A DNA stretch of 64,000 nucleotides, from NCBI GenBank assembly GCA_963082875.1, contig OY720100.1, forward strand, positions 11,804,591 through 11,868,590. The letters run 5' to 3'. Of the stretch, positions 38,816-54,500 are shown piece after piece. This stretch comes from Corella eumyota (Eukaryota; Chordata; Ascidiacea; Phlebobranchia; Corellidae). The notes under the pieces were generated by a model, which did no database searches, had not been told where the DNA came from, and was given only the letters and a program-made list of their open reading frames with translations. The position numbers and the translations under genes are program-made. The stretch's first letter is position 1, and each line of letters begins with the position of its first letter.

Positions 38816-41800
38816 GTTCGCGCGACCTTTTGACCTAATTAAACCCAATATAAAAATTACCTCAAACTTTTGTTTTACTAAAAATTTTCGCGAAATGTTT
38901 TATCTTGAATGTTAGTTAGGCCAATGCGCGACTAATAAAATACAAAATTTTAGGTTTAAAGATTTTATAAATCTTTAATAAAAGTTTCATAACTTTTATG
39001 AATATTAATATTTTCGGAAAATATTTTGTAAACACGGTAAATGAACCTGTGCGGTTCTAACACAACAATTATTTTTTGATTTAAAATTTTTTATTTTTTA
39101 AAAAAAATTTGTATGCAATATCATTGGCCAAAAATATCACGTGACCTAATTAAACCCAAAATAAAAATTACCTCAAAGTTTTGTTTTACTGAGAATTTTC
39201 GCGAAATGTTTTATCTTGAATGTTAGTTAGGCTAATGCGCGTCTAATAAAATACAAAATTTCAGGTTTTGAGATTTCATAAATTTTTAATAAAAGTTTCA
39301 TAACTTTTATGAATATTAATATTTTCGAAAAATATTTTGTAAACACGGTAATTGGACCTGTGCAGTTCTAACACAACAATTATTTTTCGATTTAAAATTT
39401 TTTATTTTTTTTCAAAAAATTTGTATGCAATCTCATTGGCCAAAAATATCACGTGACCTAATTAAACCCAAAATAAAAATTATCTCAAACTATTGTTTTA
39501 CTAAAAATTTTTGCAAAATGTTTTATCTTCAATGTTAGTTAGGCCAATGCGCGCCTAATAAAATACAAAATTTTAGCTTTTGAGATTTCATAAATTTTTA
39601 ATAAAAGTTTTATAACTTTTATGAATATTAATATTTTCGAAAAATATTTTGTTAACACGGTAATTGGACCTGTGCGGTTCTAACACAACAATTATTTTTC
39701 GATTTAAAATTTTTTATTTTTTTTCAAAAAATTTGTATGCAATCTCATTGGCCAAAAATATCACGTGACCTAATTAAACCCAAAATAAAAATTACCTCAA
39801 ACTTTTGTTTTACTAAAAATTTTCGCAAAATGTTTTATCTTAAATGTTAGTTAGGCCGATGCGCGTCTAATAAAATACAAAATTTTAGGTTTTAAGATTT
39901 CATAAATTTTTAATAAAAGTTTCATAACTTTTATGAATATTAATATTTTCGAAAAATATTTTGTAAACACGGTAATTGGACCTGTGCGGTTCTAACACAA
40001 CAATTATTTTTGGATTTAAAATTTTTTATTTTTTTTCAAAAAATTTGTATGCAATCTCATTGGCCAAAAATATCACGTGACCTAATTAAACCCAAAATAA
40101 AAATTATCTCAAACTATTGTTTTACTAAAAATTTTCGCAAAATGTTTTATCTTCAATGTTAGTTAGGCCAATGCGCGCCTAATTAAATATAAAATTTCAG
40201 ATTTTGAGATTTCATAAATTTTTAATAAAAGTTTCATAACTTTTATGAATATTAATATTTAAAAAAAAATATTTTGTAAACACGGTAATTGGACCTGTGC
40301 GGTTCAAGCACAACAATTATTTTTCGATTTAAAATTTTTTATTTTAAAAAAAAAATATGTATGCAATAAATATCATTGGCCAAAAATATCACGTGACCTA
40401 ATTAAACCCAAAATAAAAATTACCTCAAACTTTTGTTTTACTAAAAATTTTCGCGAAATGTTTTATCTTGAATGTTAGTTAGGCCAATGCGCGTCTAATA
40501 AAATACAAAATTTTAGGTTTTGAGATTTCATAAATTTTTAACAAAAGTTTCATAACTTTTATAAATATTAATATTTTTGAAAAATATTTTGTAAACACGG
40601 TAATTGGACCTGTGTGGTTCTAACACAACAATTATTTTTTGATTTAAAATTTTTAATTTTTTTCAAAAAATTTGTATGCAATATCGTTGGCCAAAAATAT
40701 CACGTGACCTAATTAAACCCAAAATAAAAATTACCTCAAACTTTTGTTTTACTGAAAATTTTTGCGAAATGTTTTATCTTGAATGTTAGTTAGGCCAATG
40801 TGCTTCTAATAAAATACAAAATTTTAGGTTTTGAGATTTCATAAATTTTTAATAAAAGTTTCATAACTTTTATGAATATTAATATTTTTGAAAAATATTT
40901 TGTAAACACGGTAATTGGACCTGTGCGGTTCTAACACAAAAATTATTTTTCGATTTAAAAATTTTTATTTTTTTTCAAAAAAATTGTATGCAATATCATT
41001 GGCAAAAAATATCACGTGACCTAATTAAACCCAAAATAAAAATTATCTCAAAATTTTTGCAAAATATTTTATCTTCAATGTTAGTTAGGCCAATGCGCGT
41101 CCAATAAAATACAAAATTATAGGTTTTAAGATTTCATAAATTTTTAATAAAAGTTTCATAACTTTTATGAATATTAATATTTTCGAAAAATATTTTGTAA
41201 ACACGGTAATTGGACCTGTGCATTTCTAACACAACAACAATTTTTCGATTTAAAATTTTTTATTTTTTTTCAAAAAATTTGTATGCAATACCATTGGCCA
41301 AAAATATCACGTGACCTAATTAAACCCAAAATAAAAATTACCTCAAACTTTTGTTTTACTAAAAATTTTCGCAAACTGTTTTATCTTAAATGTTAGTTAG
41401 GCCAATGCGCGTCTAATAAAATACAAAATTTTAGGTTTTTAGATTTCATAAATTTTTAATAAAAGTTTCATAACTTTTATGAATATTAATATTTTCGAAA
41501 AATATTTTGTAAACACGGTAATTGGACCTGTGCGGATCTAACACAACAATTATTTTTGGATTTAAAATTTTTTATTTTTTTTCAAAAAATTTGTTTGCAA
41601 TCTCATTGGCCAAAAATATCACGTGACCTAATTAAACCCAAAATAAAAATTATCTCAAACTATTGTTCTACTAAAAATTTTTGCAAAATGTTTTATCTTC
41701 AATGTTAGTTAGGCCAATGCGCGCCTAATTAAATATAAAATTTCAGATTTTGAGATTTCATAAATTTTTAATAAAAGTTTCATAACTTTTATGAATATTA

Positions 41801-43259
41801 ATATTTAAAAAAAAATATTTTGTAAACACGGTAATTGGACCTGTGCGGTTCAAGCACAACAATTATTTTTCGATTTAAAATTTTTTATTTTAAAAAAAAA
41901 ATATGTATGCAATAAATATCATTGGCCAAAAATATTACGTGACCTAATTAAACCCAAAATAAAAATTACCTCAAACTTTTGTTTTACTGAAAATTTTCGC
42001 GAAATGTTTTATCTTGAATGTTAGTTAGGCCAATGCGCGTCTAATAAAATACAAAATTTTAGGTTTTGAGATTTCATAAATTTTTAACAAAAGTTTCATA
42101 ACTTTTATAAATATTAATATTTTTGAAAAATATTTTGTAAACACGGTAATTGGACCTGTGTGGTTCGAACACAACAATTATTTTTTGATTTAAAATTTTT
42201 AATTTTTTTCAAAAAATTTGTATGCAATATCGTTGGCCAAAAATATCACGTGACCTAATTAAACCCAAAATAAAAATTACCTCAAACTTTTGTTTAACTG
42301 AAAATTTTTGCAAAATGTTTTATCTTGAATTTTAGTTAGGCCAATGTGCTTCTAATAAAATACAAAATTTTAGGTTTTGAGATTTCATAAATTTTTAATA
42401 AAAGTTTCATAACTTTTATGAATATTAATATTTTTGAAAAATATTTTGTAAACACGGTAATTGGACCTGTGCGGTTCTAACACAACAATTATTTTTCGAT
42501 TTAAAATTTTTATTTTTTTAAAAAAAATTTGTATGCAATCTCATTTGGTCAAAAATATCACGTGACCTAATGAAAACCAAAATAAAAATTACCTCAAACT
42601 TTTGTTTTACTGAAAATTTTTGCGAAATGTTTTATCTTGAATGTTAGTTAGGCCAATGCGCGTCTAATAAAATACAAAATTTTAGGTTTTGAGATTTCAT
42701 AAATTTTTAATAAAAGTTTCATAACTTTTATGAATATTAATATTTTCGAAAAATATTTTGTAAACACGGTAATTGGACCTGTGCGTTTTAACACAACAAC
42801 AATTTTTCGATTTAAAATTTTTATTTTTTTCAAAAAATTTGTATGCAATATCATTGGCCAAAAATATCACGTGACCTAATTAAACCCAAAATAAAAATTA
42901 TCTCAAACTTTTGTTCTACTCAAAATTTTTGCAAAATGTTTTATCTTCAATGTTAGTTAGGCCAATGCGCGCCTAATTAAATATAAAATTTCAGATTTTT
43001 GAGATTTCATAAATTTTTAATAAAAGTTTCATAACTTTTATGAACATTAATATTTTCGAAAAATATTTTGTAAACACGGTAATTGGACCTGTGCGGTTCT
43101 AATACAACAACAATTTTTCGATTTAAAATTTTTTAATTTTTTTCAAAAAATTTGTCATTGGCCAAAAATATCACGTGACCTAATTAAACCCAAAATAAAA
43201 ATTAGCTCAAACTTTTGTTTTACTCAAAATTTTCGCAAAATGTTTTATCTTGAATGTTA

Positions 43260-46200
43260 GTTAGGCCAATGCGCGCCTAATTAAATATAAAATTTCAGAT
43301 TTTGAGATTTCATAAATTTTTAATAAAAGTTTCATAATTTTATGAATATTAATATTTTTGAAAAATATTTTGTAAACACGGTAATTGGACCTGTGTGATT
43401 CTAACACAACAATTATTTTTCGATTTAAAATTGTTAATTTTTTTTCAAAAAATTTGTATGCAATATCATTGGCCAAAAATATCACGTGACCTAATTAAAC
43501 CCAAAATAAAAATTATCTCAAACTTTTGTTTTACTGAGAATTTTCGCGAAATGTTTTATCTTGAATGTTAGTTAGGCCAATGCGCGTCTAATAAAATACA
43601 AAATTTTAGCTTTTGAGATTTCATAAATTTTTAATAAAAGTTTCATAACTTTTATGAATATTAATATTTTCAAAAAAGATTTTGTAAACACGGTAATTGG
43701 ACCTGTGCGGTTCTAACACAACAATTATTTTTTGATTTAAAATTTTTTATTTTTTTTCAAAAAAATTTGTATGCAATATCATTGGCCAAAAATATCACGT
43801 GACCTAATTAAACCCAAAATAAAAATTATCTCAAACTTTTGTTCTACTTAAAATTTTTGCAAAATGTTTTATCTTCAATGTTAGTTAGGCCAATGCGCGT
43901 CTAATAAAATACAAAATTTTAGGTTTTGAGATTTCATAAATTTTTAATAAAAGTTTCATAACTTTTATGAATATTAATATTTTTGGAAAATTTTTTGTTA
44001 ACACGGTAATTGGACCTATGTGGTTCTAACACAACAATTATTTTTTGATTTAAAATTTTTATTTTTTTTTTAAATTTGTATGCAATCTCATTGGCCAAAA
44101 ATATCACATGACCAAATTAAACCCAAAATAAAAATTATCTCAAACTTTTGTTCTACTCAAAATTTTTGCAAAATGTTTTATCTTGAATGTTAGTTAGGCC
44201 AATGCGCGTCTAATAAAATACAAAATTTTAGCTTTTAAGATTTCATAAATTTTTAATAAAAGTTTCGTAACTTTTATGAATATTAATATTTTCGAAAAAT
44301 ATTTTGTAAACACGGTAATTGGACCTGTGCGTTTTAACACAACAACAATTTTTCGATTTAAAATTTTTATTTTTTTCAAAAAATTTGTATGCAATATCAT
44401 TGGCCAAAAATATCACGTGACCTAATTAAACCCAAAATAAAAATTATCTCAAACTTTTGTTCTACTCAAACTATTTGCAAAATGTTTTATCTTCAATGTT
44501 AGTTAGGCCAATGCGCGCCTAATTAAATATAAAATTTCAGATTTTTGAGATTTCATAAATTTTTAATAAAAGTTTCATAACTTTTATGAACATTAATATT
44601 TTCGAAAAATATTTTGTAAACACGGTAATTGGACCTGTGTGATTCTAACACAACAATTATTTTTCGATTTAAAATTGTTAATTTTTTTTCAAAAATTTGT
44701 CATTGGCCAAAAATATCACGTGACCTAATTAAACCCAAAATAAAAATTAGCTCAAACTTTTGTTTTACTAAAAATTTTCGCAAAATGTTTTATCTTGAAT
44801 GTTTGTTAGGCCAATGCGCGCCTAATAAAATACAAAATTTTAGGTTTTGAGATTTCATAAATTTTTAATAAAAGTTTTATAACTTTTATGAATATTATTA
44901 TTTTTGGAAAATATTTTGTTAACACGGTAATTGGACTTGTGCGGTTCTAACACAACAATTATTTTTCGATTTAAAATTTTTTATTTTTTTTTCAAAAAAT
45001 TTGTATGCAATATTATTGGCCAAAAATATCACGTGACCTAATTAAACCCAAAATAAAAATTACCTCAAAGTTTTGTTTTACTAAAAATTTTCGCAAAATG
45101 TTTTATCTTAAATGTTAGTTAGGCCAATGCGCGTCTAATAAAATACAAAATTTTAGGTTTTAAGATTTCATAAATTTTTAATAAAAGTTTCATAACTTTT
45201 ATGAATATTAATATTTTTAAAAAATATTTTGTAAACACGGTAATTGGACCTGTGTGGTTCTAACAAAACAATTATTTTTTGATTTAAAATTTTTTATTTT
45301 TTTTCAAAAAAATTGTATGCAATATCATTGGCCAAAAATATCACGTGACCTAATTAAACCTAAAATAAAAATTATCTCAAACTTTTGTTCTACTCAAAAT
45401 TTTTGCAAAATGTTTTATCTTTAATGTTAGTTAGGCCAATGCGCGCCTAATTAAATATAAAATTTCAGATTTTGAGATTTCATAAATTTTTAATAAAAGT
45501 TTCATAACTTTTATGAACATTAATATTTTCGAAAAATATTTTGTAAACACGATAATTGGACCTGTGCGGTTCTAACACAACAACAATTTTTCGATTTAAA
45601 ATTTTTTAATTTTTTTTAAAAAATTTGTCATTGGCCAAAAATATCACCTGACTTAATTAAACCCAAAATAAAAATTAGCTCAAACTTTTGTTTTACTAAA
45701 AATTTTTGCAAAATGTTTTATCTTGAATGTTAGTTAGGCCAATGCGCGTCTAATAAAATACAAACTTTTAGGTTTTGAGATTTCATAAATTTTTAATCAA
45801 AGTTTCATAACTTTTATGAATATTAATATTTTTGAAAAATATTATGTAAACACGGTAATTGGACCTGTGCGGTTCTAACACAACAATTATTTTTCGATTT
45901 AAAATTTTTTATTTTTTTTCAAAAAATTTGTATGCAATATCATTGGCAAAAAATATTACGTAACCTAATTAAACCCAAAATAAAAATTACCTCAAACTTT
46001 TGTTTTACTGTAAATTTTCGCGAAATGTTTTATCTTGAATGTTAGTTAGGCCAATGCACGTCTAATAAAATACAAAATTTTGGGTTTTGAGATTTCATAA
46101 ATTTTTAATAAAAGTTTCATAACTTTTATAAATATTAATATTTTTGAAAAATATTTTGTAAACACGGTAATTGGACCTGTGTGGTTCTAACACAATAATT

Positions 46201-47190
46201 ATTTTTTGATTTAAAATTTTTAATTTTTTTCAAAAATTTTGTATGCAATATCATTGGCCAAAAATATCACGTGACCTAATTAAACCCAAAATAAAAATTA
46301 CCTCAAAGTTTTTTTTACTAAAAATTTTCGCAAAATGTTTTATTTTAAATGTTAGTTAGGCCAATGCGCGTCTAATAAAATACAAAATTTTAGGTTTTAA
46401 GATTTCATAAATTTTTAATAAAAGTTTCATAACTTTTATGAATATTAATATTTTTAAAAAATATTTTGTAAACACGGTAATTGGACCTGTGTGGTTCTAA
46501 CAAAACAATTATTTTTTGATTTAAAATTTTTTATTTTTTATCAAAAAAATTGTATGCAATATCATTGGCCAAAAATATCACGTGACCTAATTAAACCCAA
46601 AATAAAAATTATCTCAAACTTTTGTTCTACTCAAAATTTTTGCAAAATGTTTTATCTTCAATGTTAGTTAGGCCAATGCGCGCCTAATTAAATATAAAAT
46701 TTCAGAGTTTGAGATTTCATAAATTTTTAATAAAAGTTTCATAACTTTTATGAACATTAATATTTTCGAAAAATATTTTGTAAACACGGTAATTGGACCT
46801 GTGCGGTTCTAACACAACAACAATTTTTCGATTTAAAATTTTTTAATTTTTTTCAAAAAATTTGTCATTGGCCAAAAATATCACGTGACCTAATTAAACC
46901 CAAAATAAAAATTAGCTCAAACTTTTGTTTTACTAAAAATTTTCGCAAAATGTTTTATCTTGAATGTTAGTTAGGCCAATGCGCGTCTAATAAAATACAA
47001 ACTTTTAGGTTTTGAGATTTCATAAATTTTTAATCAAAGTTTCATAACTTTTATGAATATTAATATTTTTGAAAAATATTATGTAAACACGGTAATTGGA
47101 CCTGTGCGGTTCTAACACAACAATTATTTTTCGATTTAAAATTTTTTATTTTTTTTCAAAAAATTTGTATGCAATATCATTGGCAAAAAA
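43260..47190 (+). repeat. Higher-order block, copy 1 (8.31-kb spacing)
   Basis: Private variants of this block recur about 8314 bp to the right: GTGTGATTCTAACAC, ACACGATAATTGG (about 45548), GACTTAATTAAACC, TATTACGTAACC (45954), TTTTGGGTTTTGAG and TTTCAGAGTTTGAG. Shared rare variants in the same order show that about 3.8 kb was copied as a unit. Confidence 0.85.
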
Positions 47191-48154
47191 TATCACGTAA
47201 CCTAATTAAAACCAAAATAAAAATTACCTCAAACTTTTGTTTTACTGAAAATTTTCGCGAAATGTTTTATCTTGAATGTTAGTTAGGCCAATGCACGTCT
47301 AATAAAATACAAAATTTTAGGTTTTGAGATTTCATAAATTTTTAATAAAAGTTTCATAACTTTTATAAATATTAATATTTTTGAAAAATATTTTGTAAAC
47401 ACGGTAATTGGACCTGTGTGGTTCTAACACAATAATTATTTTTTGATTTAAAATTTTTAATTTTTTTCAAAAAATTTGTATGCAATATCATTGGCCAAAA
47501 ATATCACGTGACCTAATTAAACCCAAAAGAAAAATTACCTTAAACTTTTGTTTTACTGAAAATTTTTGCGGAATGTTTTATCTTGAATGTTAGTTAGGCC
47601 AATGCGCTTCTAATAAAATACAAAATTTTAGGTTTTGAGATTTCATAAATTTTTAATAAAAGTTTCATAACTTTTATGAACATTAATATTTTCGAAAAAT
47701 ATTTTGTAAACACGGTAATTGGACCTGTGCGGTTCTAACACAACAACAATTTTTCGATTTAAAATTTTTTAATTTTTTTCAAAAAATTTGTCATTGGCCA
47801 AAAATATCACGTGACCTAATTAAACCCAAAATAAAAATTAGCTCAAACTTTTGTTTTACTGAAAATTTTTGCGAAATGTTTTATCTTGAATGTTAGTTAG
47901 GCCAATGCGCTGCTAATAAAATACAAAATTTTAGGTTTTGAGATTTCATAAATTTTTAATAAAAGTTTCATAACTTTTATGAACATTAATATTTTCGAAA
48001 AATATTTTGTAAACACGGTAATTGGACCTGTGCGGTTCTAACACAACAACAATTTTTCGATTTAAAATTTTTAATTTTTTTCAAAAATTTTGTATGCAAT
48101 ATCATTGGCCAAAAATATCACGTGACCTAATTAAACCCAAAATAAAAATTACCT

Positions 48155-50400
48155 CAAAGTTTTTTTTACTAAAAATTTTCGCAAAATGTTTTATTTTAAA
48201 TGTTAGTTAGGCCAATGCGCGTCTAATAAAATACAAAATTTTAGGTTTTAAGATTTCATAAATTTTTAATAAAAGTTTCATAACTTTTATGAATATTAAT
48301 ATTTTTAAAAAATATTTTGTAAACACGGTAATTGGACCTGTGTGGTTCTAACAAAACAATTATTTTTTGATTTAAAATTTTTTATTTTTTATCAAAAAAA
48401 TTGTATGCAATATCATTGGCCAAAAATATCACGTGACCTAATTAAACCCAAAATAAAAATTATCTCAAACTTTTGTTCTACTCAAAATTTTTGCAAAATG
48501 TTTTATCTTCAATGTTAGTTAGGCCAATGCGCGCCTAATTAAATATAAAATTTCAGAGTTTGAGATTTCATAAATTTTTAATAAAAGTTTCATAACTTTT
48601 ATGAACATTAATATTTTCGAAAAATATTTTGTAAACACGGTAATTGGACCTGTGCGGTTCTACCACAACAACAATTTTTCGATTTAAAATTTTTTAATTT
48701 TTTTCAAAAAATTTGTCATTGGCCAAAAATATCACGTGACCTAATTAAACCCAAAATAAAAATTAGCTCAAACTTTTGTTTTACTAAAAATTTTCGCAAA
48801 ATGTTTTATCTTGAATGTTAGTTAGGCCAATGCGCGTCTAATAAAATACAAACTTTTAGGTTTTGAGATTTCATAAATTTTTAATCAAAGTTTCATAACT
48901 TTTATGAATATTAATATTTTTGAAAAATATTATGTAAACACGGTAATTGGACCTGTGCGGTTCTAACACAACAATTATTTTTCGATTTAAAATTTTTTAT
49001 TTTTTTTCAAAAAATTTGTATGCAATATCATTGGCAAAAAATATCACGTAACCTAATTAAAACCAAAATAAAAATTACCTCAAACTTGTGTTTTACTGAA
49101 AATTTTCGCGAAATGTTTTATCTTGAATGTTAGTTAGGCCAATGCACGTCTAATAAAATACAAAATTTTAGGTTTTGAGATTTCATAAATTTTTAATAAA
49201 AGTTTCATAACTTTTATAAATATTAATATTTTTGAAAAATATTTTGTAAACACGGTAATTGGACCTGTGTGGTTCTAACACAATAATTATTTTTTGATTT
49301 AAAATTTTTTATTTTTTATCAAAAAAATTGTATGCAATATCATTGGCCAAAAATATCACGTGACCTAATTAAACCCAAAATAAAAATTATCTCAAACTTT
49401 TGTTCTACTCAAAATTTTTGCAAAATGTTTTATCTTCAATGTTAGTTAGGCCAATGCGCGCCTAATTAAATATAAAATTTCAGAGTTTGAGATTTCATAA
49501 ATTTTTAATAAAAGTTTCATAACTTTTATGAACATTAATATTTTCGAAAAATATTTTGTAAACACGGTAATTGGACCTATGCGGTTCTACCACAACAACA
49601 ATTTTTCGATTTAAAATTTTTTAATTTTTTTCAAAAAATTTGTCATTGGTCAAAAATATCACGTGACCTAATTAAACCCAAAATAAAAATTAGCTCAAAC
49701 TTTTGTTTTACTAAAAATTTTCGCAAAATGTTTTATCTTGAATGTTAGTTAGGCCAATGCGCGTCTAATAAAATACAAACTTTTAGGTTTTGAGATTTCA
49801 TAAATTTTTAATCAAAGTTTCATAACTTTTATGAATATTAATATTTTTGAAAAATATTATGTAAACACGGTAATTGGACCTGTGCGGTTCTAACACAACA
49901 ATTATTTTTCGATTTAAAATTTTTTATTTTTTTTCAAAAAATTTGTATGCAATATCATTGGCAAAAAATATCACGTAACCTAATTAAAACCAAAATAAAA
50001 ATTACCTCAAACTTGTGTTTTACTGAAAATTTTCGCGAAATGTTTTATCTTGAATGTTAGTTAGGCCAATGCACGTCTAATAAAATACAAAATTTTAGGT
50101 TTTGAGATTTCATAAATTTTTAATAAAAGTTTCATAACTTTTATAAATATTAATATTTTTGAAAAATATTTTGTAAACACGGTAATTGGACCTGTGTGGT
50201 TCTAACACAATAATTATTTTTTGATTTAAAATTTTTAATTTTTTTCAAAAAATTTGTATGCAATATCATTGGCCAAAAATATCACGTGACCTAATTAAAC
50301 CCAAAAGAAAAATTACCTTAAACTTTTGTTTTACTGAAAATTTTTGCGGAATGTTTTATCTTGAATGTTAGTTAGGCCAATGCGCTTCTAATAAAATACA
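48155..50400 (+). repeat. Trimer higher-order repeat (927 bp), two tandem copies
   Basis: The rare variant GGTTCTACCACAAC occurs at about 48656 and 49583, and TCAAACTTGTGTTTTACTG occurs at about 49080 and 50007, each 927 bp apart. 927 equals two 312-bp monomers plus one 303-bp monomer. The preceding block is itself a copy of 46305 onward, 1851 bp to the left (about six monomers). Confidence 0.85.
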
Positions 50401-51572
50401 AAATTTTAGGTTTTGAGATTTCATAAATTTTTAATAAAAGTTTCATAACTTTTATGAACATTAATATTTTCGAAAAATATTTTGTAAACACGGTAATTGG
50501 ACCTGTGCGGTTCTAACACAACAACAATTTTTCGATTTAAAATTTTTTAATTTTTTTCAAAAAATTTGTCATTGGCCAAAAATATCACGTGACCTAATTA
50601 AACCCAAAATAAAAATTAGCTCAAACTTTTGTTTTACTGAAAATTTTTGCGAAATGTTTTATCTTGAATGTTAGTTAGGCCAATGCGCTTCTAATAAAAT
50701 ACAAAATTTTAGGTTTTGAGATTTCATAAATTTTTAATAAAAGTTTCATAACTTTTATGAACATTAATATTTTCGAAAAATATTTTGTAAACACGGTAAT
50801 TGGACCTGTGCGGTTCTAACACAACAACAATTTTTCGATTTAAAATTTTTTAATTTTTTTCAAAAAATTTGTCATTGGCCAAAAATATCACGTGACCTAA
50901 TTAAACCCAAAATAAAAATTAGCTCAAAGTTTTGTTTTACTAAAAATTTTCGCAAAATGTTTTATCTTGAATGTTAGTTAGGCCAATGTGCGTCTAATAA
51001 AATACAAAATTTTAGGTTTTGAGATTTCATAAATTTTTAATAAAAGTTTCATAACTTTTATAAATATTAATATTTTTGAAAAATATTTTGTAAACACGGT
51101 AATTGGACCTGTGTGGTTCTAACACAATAATTATTTTTTGATTTAAAATTTTTATATGCAATATCATTGGCCAAAAATATCACGTGACCTAATTAAACCC
51201 AAAATAAAAATTACCTCAAAGTTTTGTTTTACTAAAAATTTTCGCAAAATGTTTTATCTTGAATGTTAGTTAGGCCAATGCGCGCCTAATTAAATATAAA
51301 ATTTCAGATTTTGAGATTTCATAAATTTTTAATAAAAGTTTCATAACTTTTATGAACATTAATATTTTCGAAAAATATTTTGTAAACACGGTAATTGGAC
51401 CTGTGCGGTTCTAACACAACAACAATTTTTCCATTTAAAATTTTTTAATTTTTTTCAAAAAATTTGTCATTGGCCAAAAATATCACGTGACCTAATTAAA
51501 CCCAAAATAAAAATTAGCTCAAACTTTTGTTTTACTAAAAATTTTCGCAAAATGTTTTATCTTGAATGTTAG

Positions 51573-54500
51573 TTAGGCCAATGCGCGCCTAATTAAATAT
51601 AAAATTTCAGATTTTGAGATTTCATAAATTTTTAATAAAAGTTTCATAACTTTTATGAATATTAATATTTTTGAAAAATATTTTGTAAACACGGTAATTG
51701 GACCTGTGTGATTCTAACACAACAATTATTTTTCGATTTAAAATTGTTAATTTTTTTTCAAAAAATTTGTATGCAATATCATTGGCCAAAAATATCACGT
51801 GACCTAATTAAACCCAAAATAAAAATTATCTCAAACTTTTGTTTTACTGAGAATTTTCGCGAAATGTTTTATCTTGAATGTTAGTTAGGCCAATGCGCAT
51901 CTAATAAAATACAAAATTTTAGCTTTTGAGATTTCATAAATTTTTAATAAAAGTTTCATAACTTTTATGAATATTAATATTTTCAAAAAAGATTTTGTAA
52001 ACACGGTAATTGGACCTGTGCGGTTCTAACACAACAATTATTTTTTGATTTAAAATTTTTTATTTTTTTTCAAAAAAATTTGTATGCAATATCATTGGCC
52101 AAAAATATCACGTGACCTAATTAAACCCAAAATAAAAATTATCTCAAACTTTTGTTCTACTTAAAATTTTTGCAAAATGTTTTATCTTCAATGTTAGTTA
52201 GGCCAATGCGCGTCTAATAAAATACAAAATTTTAGGTTTTGAGATTTCATAAATTTTTAATAAAAGTTTCATAACTTTTATGAATATTAATATTTTTGGA
52301 AAATCTTTTGTTAACACGGTAATTGGACCTATGTGGTTCTAACACAACAATTATTTTTTGATTTAAAATTTTTATTTTTTTTTTAAATTTGTATGCAATC
52401 TCATTGGCCAAAAATATCACATGACCAAATTAAACCCAAAATAAAAATTATCTCAAACTTTTGTTCTACTCAAAATTTTTGCAAAATGTTTTATCTTGAA
52501 TGTTAGTTAGGCCAATGCGCGTCTAATAAAATACAAAATTTTAGCTTTTAAGATTTCATAAATTTTTAATAAAAGTTTCGTAACTTTTATGAATATTAAT
52601 ATTTTCGAAAAATATTTTGTAAACACGGTAATTGGACCTGTGCGTTTTAACACAACAACAATTTTTCGATTTAAAATTTTTATTATTTTCAAAAAATTTG
52701 TATGCAATATCATTGGCCAAAAATATCACGTGACCTAATTAAACCCAAAATAAAAATTATCTCAAACTTTTGTTCTACTCAAAATTTTTGCAAAATGTTT
52801 TATCTTCAATGTTAGTTAGGCCAATGCGCGCCTAATTAAATATAAAATTTCAGATTTTTGAGATTTCATAAATTTTTAATAAAAGTTTCATAACTTTTAT
52901 GAACATTAATATTTTCGAAAAATATTTTGTAAACACGGTAATTGGACCTGTGCGGTTCTAATACAACAACAATTTTTCGATTTAAAATTTTTTAATTTTT
53001 TTCAAAAAATTTGTCATTGGCCAAAAATATCACGTGACCTAATTAAACCCAAAATAAAAATTAGCTCAAACTTTTGTTTTACTAAAAATTTTCGCAAAAT
53101 GTTTTATCTTGAATGTTTGTTAGGCCAATGCGCGCCTAATAAAATACAAAATTTTAGGTTTTGAGATTTCATAAATTTTTAATAAAAGTTTTATAACTTT
53201 TATGAATATTATTATTTTTGGAAAATATTTTGTTAACACGGTAATTGGACTTGTGCGGTTCTAACACAACAATTATTTTTCGATTTAAAATTTTTTATTT
53301 TTTTTTCAAAAAATTTGTATGCAATATTATTGGCCAAAAATATCACGTGACCTAATTAAACCCAAAATAAAAATTACCTCAAAGTTTTGTTTTACTAAAA
53401 ATTTTCGCAAAATGTTTTATCTTAAATGTTAGTTAGGCCAATGCGCGTCTAATAAAATACAAAATTTTAGGTTTTAAGATTTCATAAATTTTTAATAAAA
53501 GTTTCATAACTTTTATGAATATTAATATTTTTAAAAAATATTTTGTAAACACGGTAATTGGACCTGTGTGGTTCTAACAAAACAATTATTTTTTGATTTA
53601 AAATTTTTTATTTTTTTTCAAAAAAATTGTATGCAATATCATTGGCCAAAAATATCACGTGACCTAATTAAACCCAAAATAAAAATTATCTCAAACTTTT
53701 GTTCTACTCAAAATTTTTGCAAAATGTTTTATCTTTAATGTTAGTTAGGCCAATGCGCGCCTAATTAAATATAAAATTTCAGATTTTGAGATTTCATAAA
53801 TTTTTAATAAAAGTTTCATAACTTTTATGAACATTAATATTTTCGAAAAATATTTTGTAAACACGATAATTGGACCTGTGCGGTTCTAACACAACAACAA
53901 TTTTTCGATTTAAAATTTTTTAATTTTTTTTAAAAAATTTGTCATTGGCCAAAAATATCACGTGACTTAATTAAACCCAAAATAAAAATTAGCTCAAACT
54001 TTTGTTTTACTAAAAATTTTTGCAAAATGTTTTATCTTGAATGTTAGTTAGGCCAATGCGCGTCTAATAAAATACAAACTTTTAGGTTTTGAGATTTCAT
54101 AAATTTTTAATCAAAGTTTCATAACTTTTATGAATATTAATATTTTTGAAAAATATTATGTAAACACGGTAATTGGACCTGTGCGGTTCTAACACAACAA
54201 TTATTTTTCGATTTAAAATTTTTTATTTTTTTTCAAAAAATTTGTATGCAATATCATTGGCAAAAAATATTACGTAACCTAATTAAACCCAAAATAAAAA
54301 TTACCTCAAACTTTTGTTTTACTGTAAATTTTCGCGAAATGTTTTATCTTGAATGTTAGTTAGGCCAATGCACGTCTAATAAAATACAAAATTTTGGGTT
54401 TTGAGATTTCATAAATTTTTAATAAAAGTTTCATAACTTTTATAAATATTAATATTTTTGAAAAATATTTTGTAAACACGGTAATTGGACCTGTGTGGTT

